Shown here one piece after another: positions 5,380 to 5,818 of a DNA stretch of 5,818 nucleotides. Origin of the DNA: Nitrososphaerota archaeon (lineage in GTDB: Archaea; Thermoproteota; Bathyarchaeia; Bathyarchaeales; Bathycorpusculaceae); NCBI GenBank assembly GCA_031283385.1, contig JAITBW010000052.1, forward strand, positions 1 through 5,818. Reading direction: 5' to 3'. Under the pieces are notes generated by a model that searched no databases, was not told where the DNA came from, and saw nothing but the letters and a program-made list of their open reading frames with translations. Made by a program: the position numbers and the translations under genes. The stretch's first letter is position 1; each line of letters starts with the position of its first letter.

Positions 5380-5605
5380 GCTCCCAAGCCTCGTCTTCGT
5401 CGTTGTCCCAGAGTTCTTTCATTTTTGCCTGTTGAATTGTGTGAAGAAACTCGTCATATTGTTTTCTGTTTTTGGTGTCTTTGGCTGTTTTTATCAAGTT
5501 TAGAATTGTTTCGTTGTAGGTTTCTCTTGGGTATTTTCGAATGTTTTTTAGTTCTTGGACTACTACTTTTGAAAGCTGTATTGTGGTAAGCTTTTCATCA
5601 CTCAT
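5372..5605 (-). CDS. Small RHH-like antitoxin paired with MazF
   Basis: A 77-residue protein in the antitoxin position directly before the MazF-family toxin. The N-terminus (KLTTIQLSKVVVQELKNI, 5-22) has the strand-then-helix look of ribbon-helix-helix DNA-binding antitoxins, and YPRETYNETILNLI (25-38) matches the second helix of a small archaeal antitoxin type (TTIQLSK...PRETYNE..I..LI). The middle is basic and helical (TAKDTKNRKQYDEF), and the acidic tail DNDEDEAWEHA (67-77) is probably the flexible part that wraps the toxin. No Shine-Dalgarno sequence precedes the ATG, and ATTATAG repeats run up to it, so the protein likely represses its own operon there and the message may be leaderless. 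The last codons overlap the toxin start by 8 bp. Function is inferred from position and fold pattern; the exact family is less certain. Confidence 0.75.
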   Translation of the reverse strand: MSDEKLTTIQLSKVVVQELKNIRKYPRETYNETILNLIKTAKDTKNRKQYDEFLHTIQQAKMKELWDNDEDEAWEHA

Positions 5606-5643
5606 CTATAATCAACTATAATCGTTTAAGTGGTAACTATAAT
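5606..5643 (-). promoter_or_regulatory. Three in-phase ATTATAG repeats, likely operator of the mazF operon
   Basis: Read on the minus strand, ATTATAG begins at 5643, 5622 and 5612; the first two copies extend to ATTATAGTT. The starts are 21 and 10 bases apart, about two turns and one turn of the helix, so all would face the same side. The last copy ends one base before the antitoxin ATG. A TATA-like CTTAAACG (5630-5623) sits between copies one and two, about 22 bases before the ATG. Proteins bound here would cover both promoter and start, as expected for antitoxin autorepression. Confidence 0.5.
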
Positions 5644-5683
5644 ATTTTAGGGTTACTCTTGGCTGATTTTACGTTATTTACAC

Positions 5684-5692
5684 AAAAAGAAG
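5684..5692 (-). terminator. Weak T-rich stop after rad50
   Basis: On the minus strand CTTCTTTTT begins about 12 bases after the rad50 stop codon. It is a short pyrimidine-rich, T5-ending stretch with no hairpin, a possible archaeal terminator separating rad50 from the TA operon; read-through into the TA pair is equally possible. Confidence 0.25.
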
Positions 5693-5703
5693 TAGAACTG
5701 GGG

Positions 5704-5818
5704 TTATGTTTTTATGGTTATGGTGCTTCCGGCTGTTGTTTTTTTGACGTGTACTTGTTTGTCTATGCGTTCGCTTAGTTCGGTGACGTGTGAGATTATG
5801 CCGATTATGCGGTTTCCG
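5704..5818 (-). CDS. rad50: C-terminal end of Rad50/SbcC-type ATPase (partial)
   Basis: Only the last 37 codons are in the window; the rest lies beyond the right edge. The visible segment, GNRIIGIISHVTELSERIDKQVHVKK..., is the C-terminal signature of Rad50/SbcC: the IISH histidine is the switch (H-loop) that senses ATP gamma-phosphate, followed by the VTEL.ERI helix and the final strand with TTAGSTITI. Rad50 with Mre11 forms an ATP-controlled nuclease complex that recognises and processes DNA double-strand breaks in archaea. Coding-strand codons are A/C-rich, like the middle of the helicase-nuclease gene. It is encoded on the same strand as the downstream TA pair, 98 bp before it, and converges with the helicase-nuclease gene beyond. 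SMC or RecN proteins have related ends, but this wording fits Rad50/SbcC best. Confidence 0.82.
   Translation of the reverse strand, partial: GNRIIGIISHVTELSERIDKQVHVKKTTAGSTITIKT

Noticed and set aside
5207..5503. Plus-strand open frame of 98 codons with hydrophobic runs
   Set aside because: Antisense to the overlapping toxin and antitoxin genes; the hydrophobic look comes from reading A/C-rich genes backwards.

Overview
The window looks archaeal, most plausibly from a member of Bathyarchaeia or a related TACK lineage. This is inferred, not demonstrated. The reasons are the apparently leaderless genes with TATA-like boxes about 22-30 bp before the start codon, T-rich stretches rather than strong hairpins after most genes, archaeal-style VapBC and MazF toxin-antitoxin (TA) pairs, a Rad50-type C-terminus and moderate to low GC. 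No RNA genes, CRISPR array or transposase gene were found.

Layout from left to right. Positions 2-148 (+) hold the last 48 codons of an unrecognised gene. Positions 149-349 are non-coding and contain a long imperfect inverted repeat and a 12-bp palindrome. Positions 350-1016 (-) hold a vapBC-type TA pair in which both genes are broken: two single-base lesions in vapB, one in vapC, and an apparent Asp-to-Asn change at a VapC catalytic position. Positions 1147-1758 (+) encode an intact protein of the plasmid pRiA4b ORF-3 family. A hairpin-plus-T6 terminator candidate (1854-1875) and a promoter candidate follow it.

Positions 1920-4997 (+) hold the main gene, a 1025-residue single-chain protein that joins a UvrD/PcrA-type SF1A helicase to a PD-(D/E)XK nuclease with four Fe-S-type cysteines. 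Facing it on the minus strand are a MazF/PemK-family toxin (5059-5379) and its small antitoxin (5372-5605), which overlap by 8 bp. Three in-phase ATTATAG repeats lie directly before the antitoxin. At the right edge (5704-5818, -) is the C-terminal end of a Rad50/SbcC ATPase.

The helicase-nuclease and Rad50/SbcC both act on DNA ends, so the right half may be a DNA-break repair neighbourhood into which TA modules have settled. One TA pair appears dead and the other looks functional. The helicase-nuclease gene also changes base composition sharply along its length: its middle is A/C-rich on the coding strand and its nuclease end is G/T-rich. I found no clearly new system. The points that best repay checking are the decayed vapBC, the ordered repeats before the MazF operon, the inverted repeat at the left and the mosaic composition of the helicase-nuclease gene.
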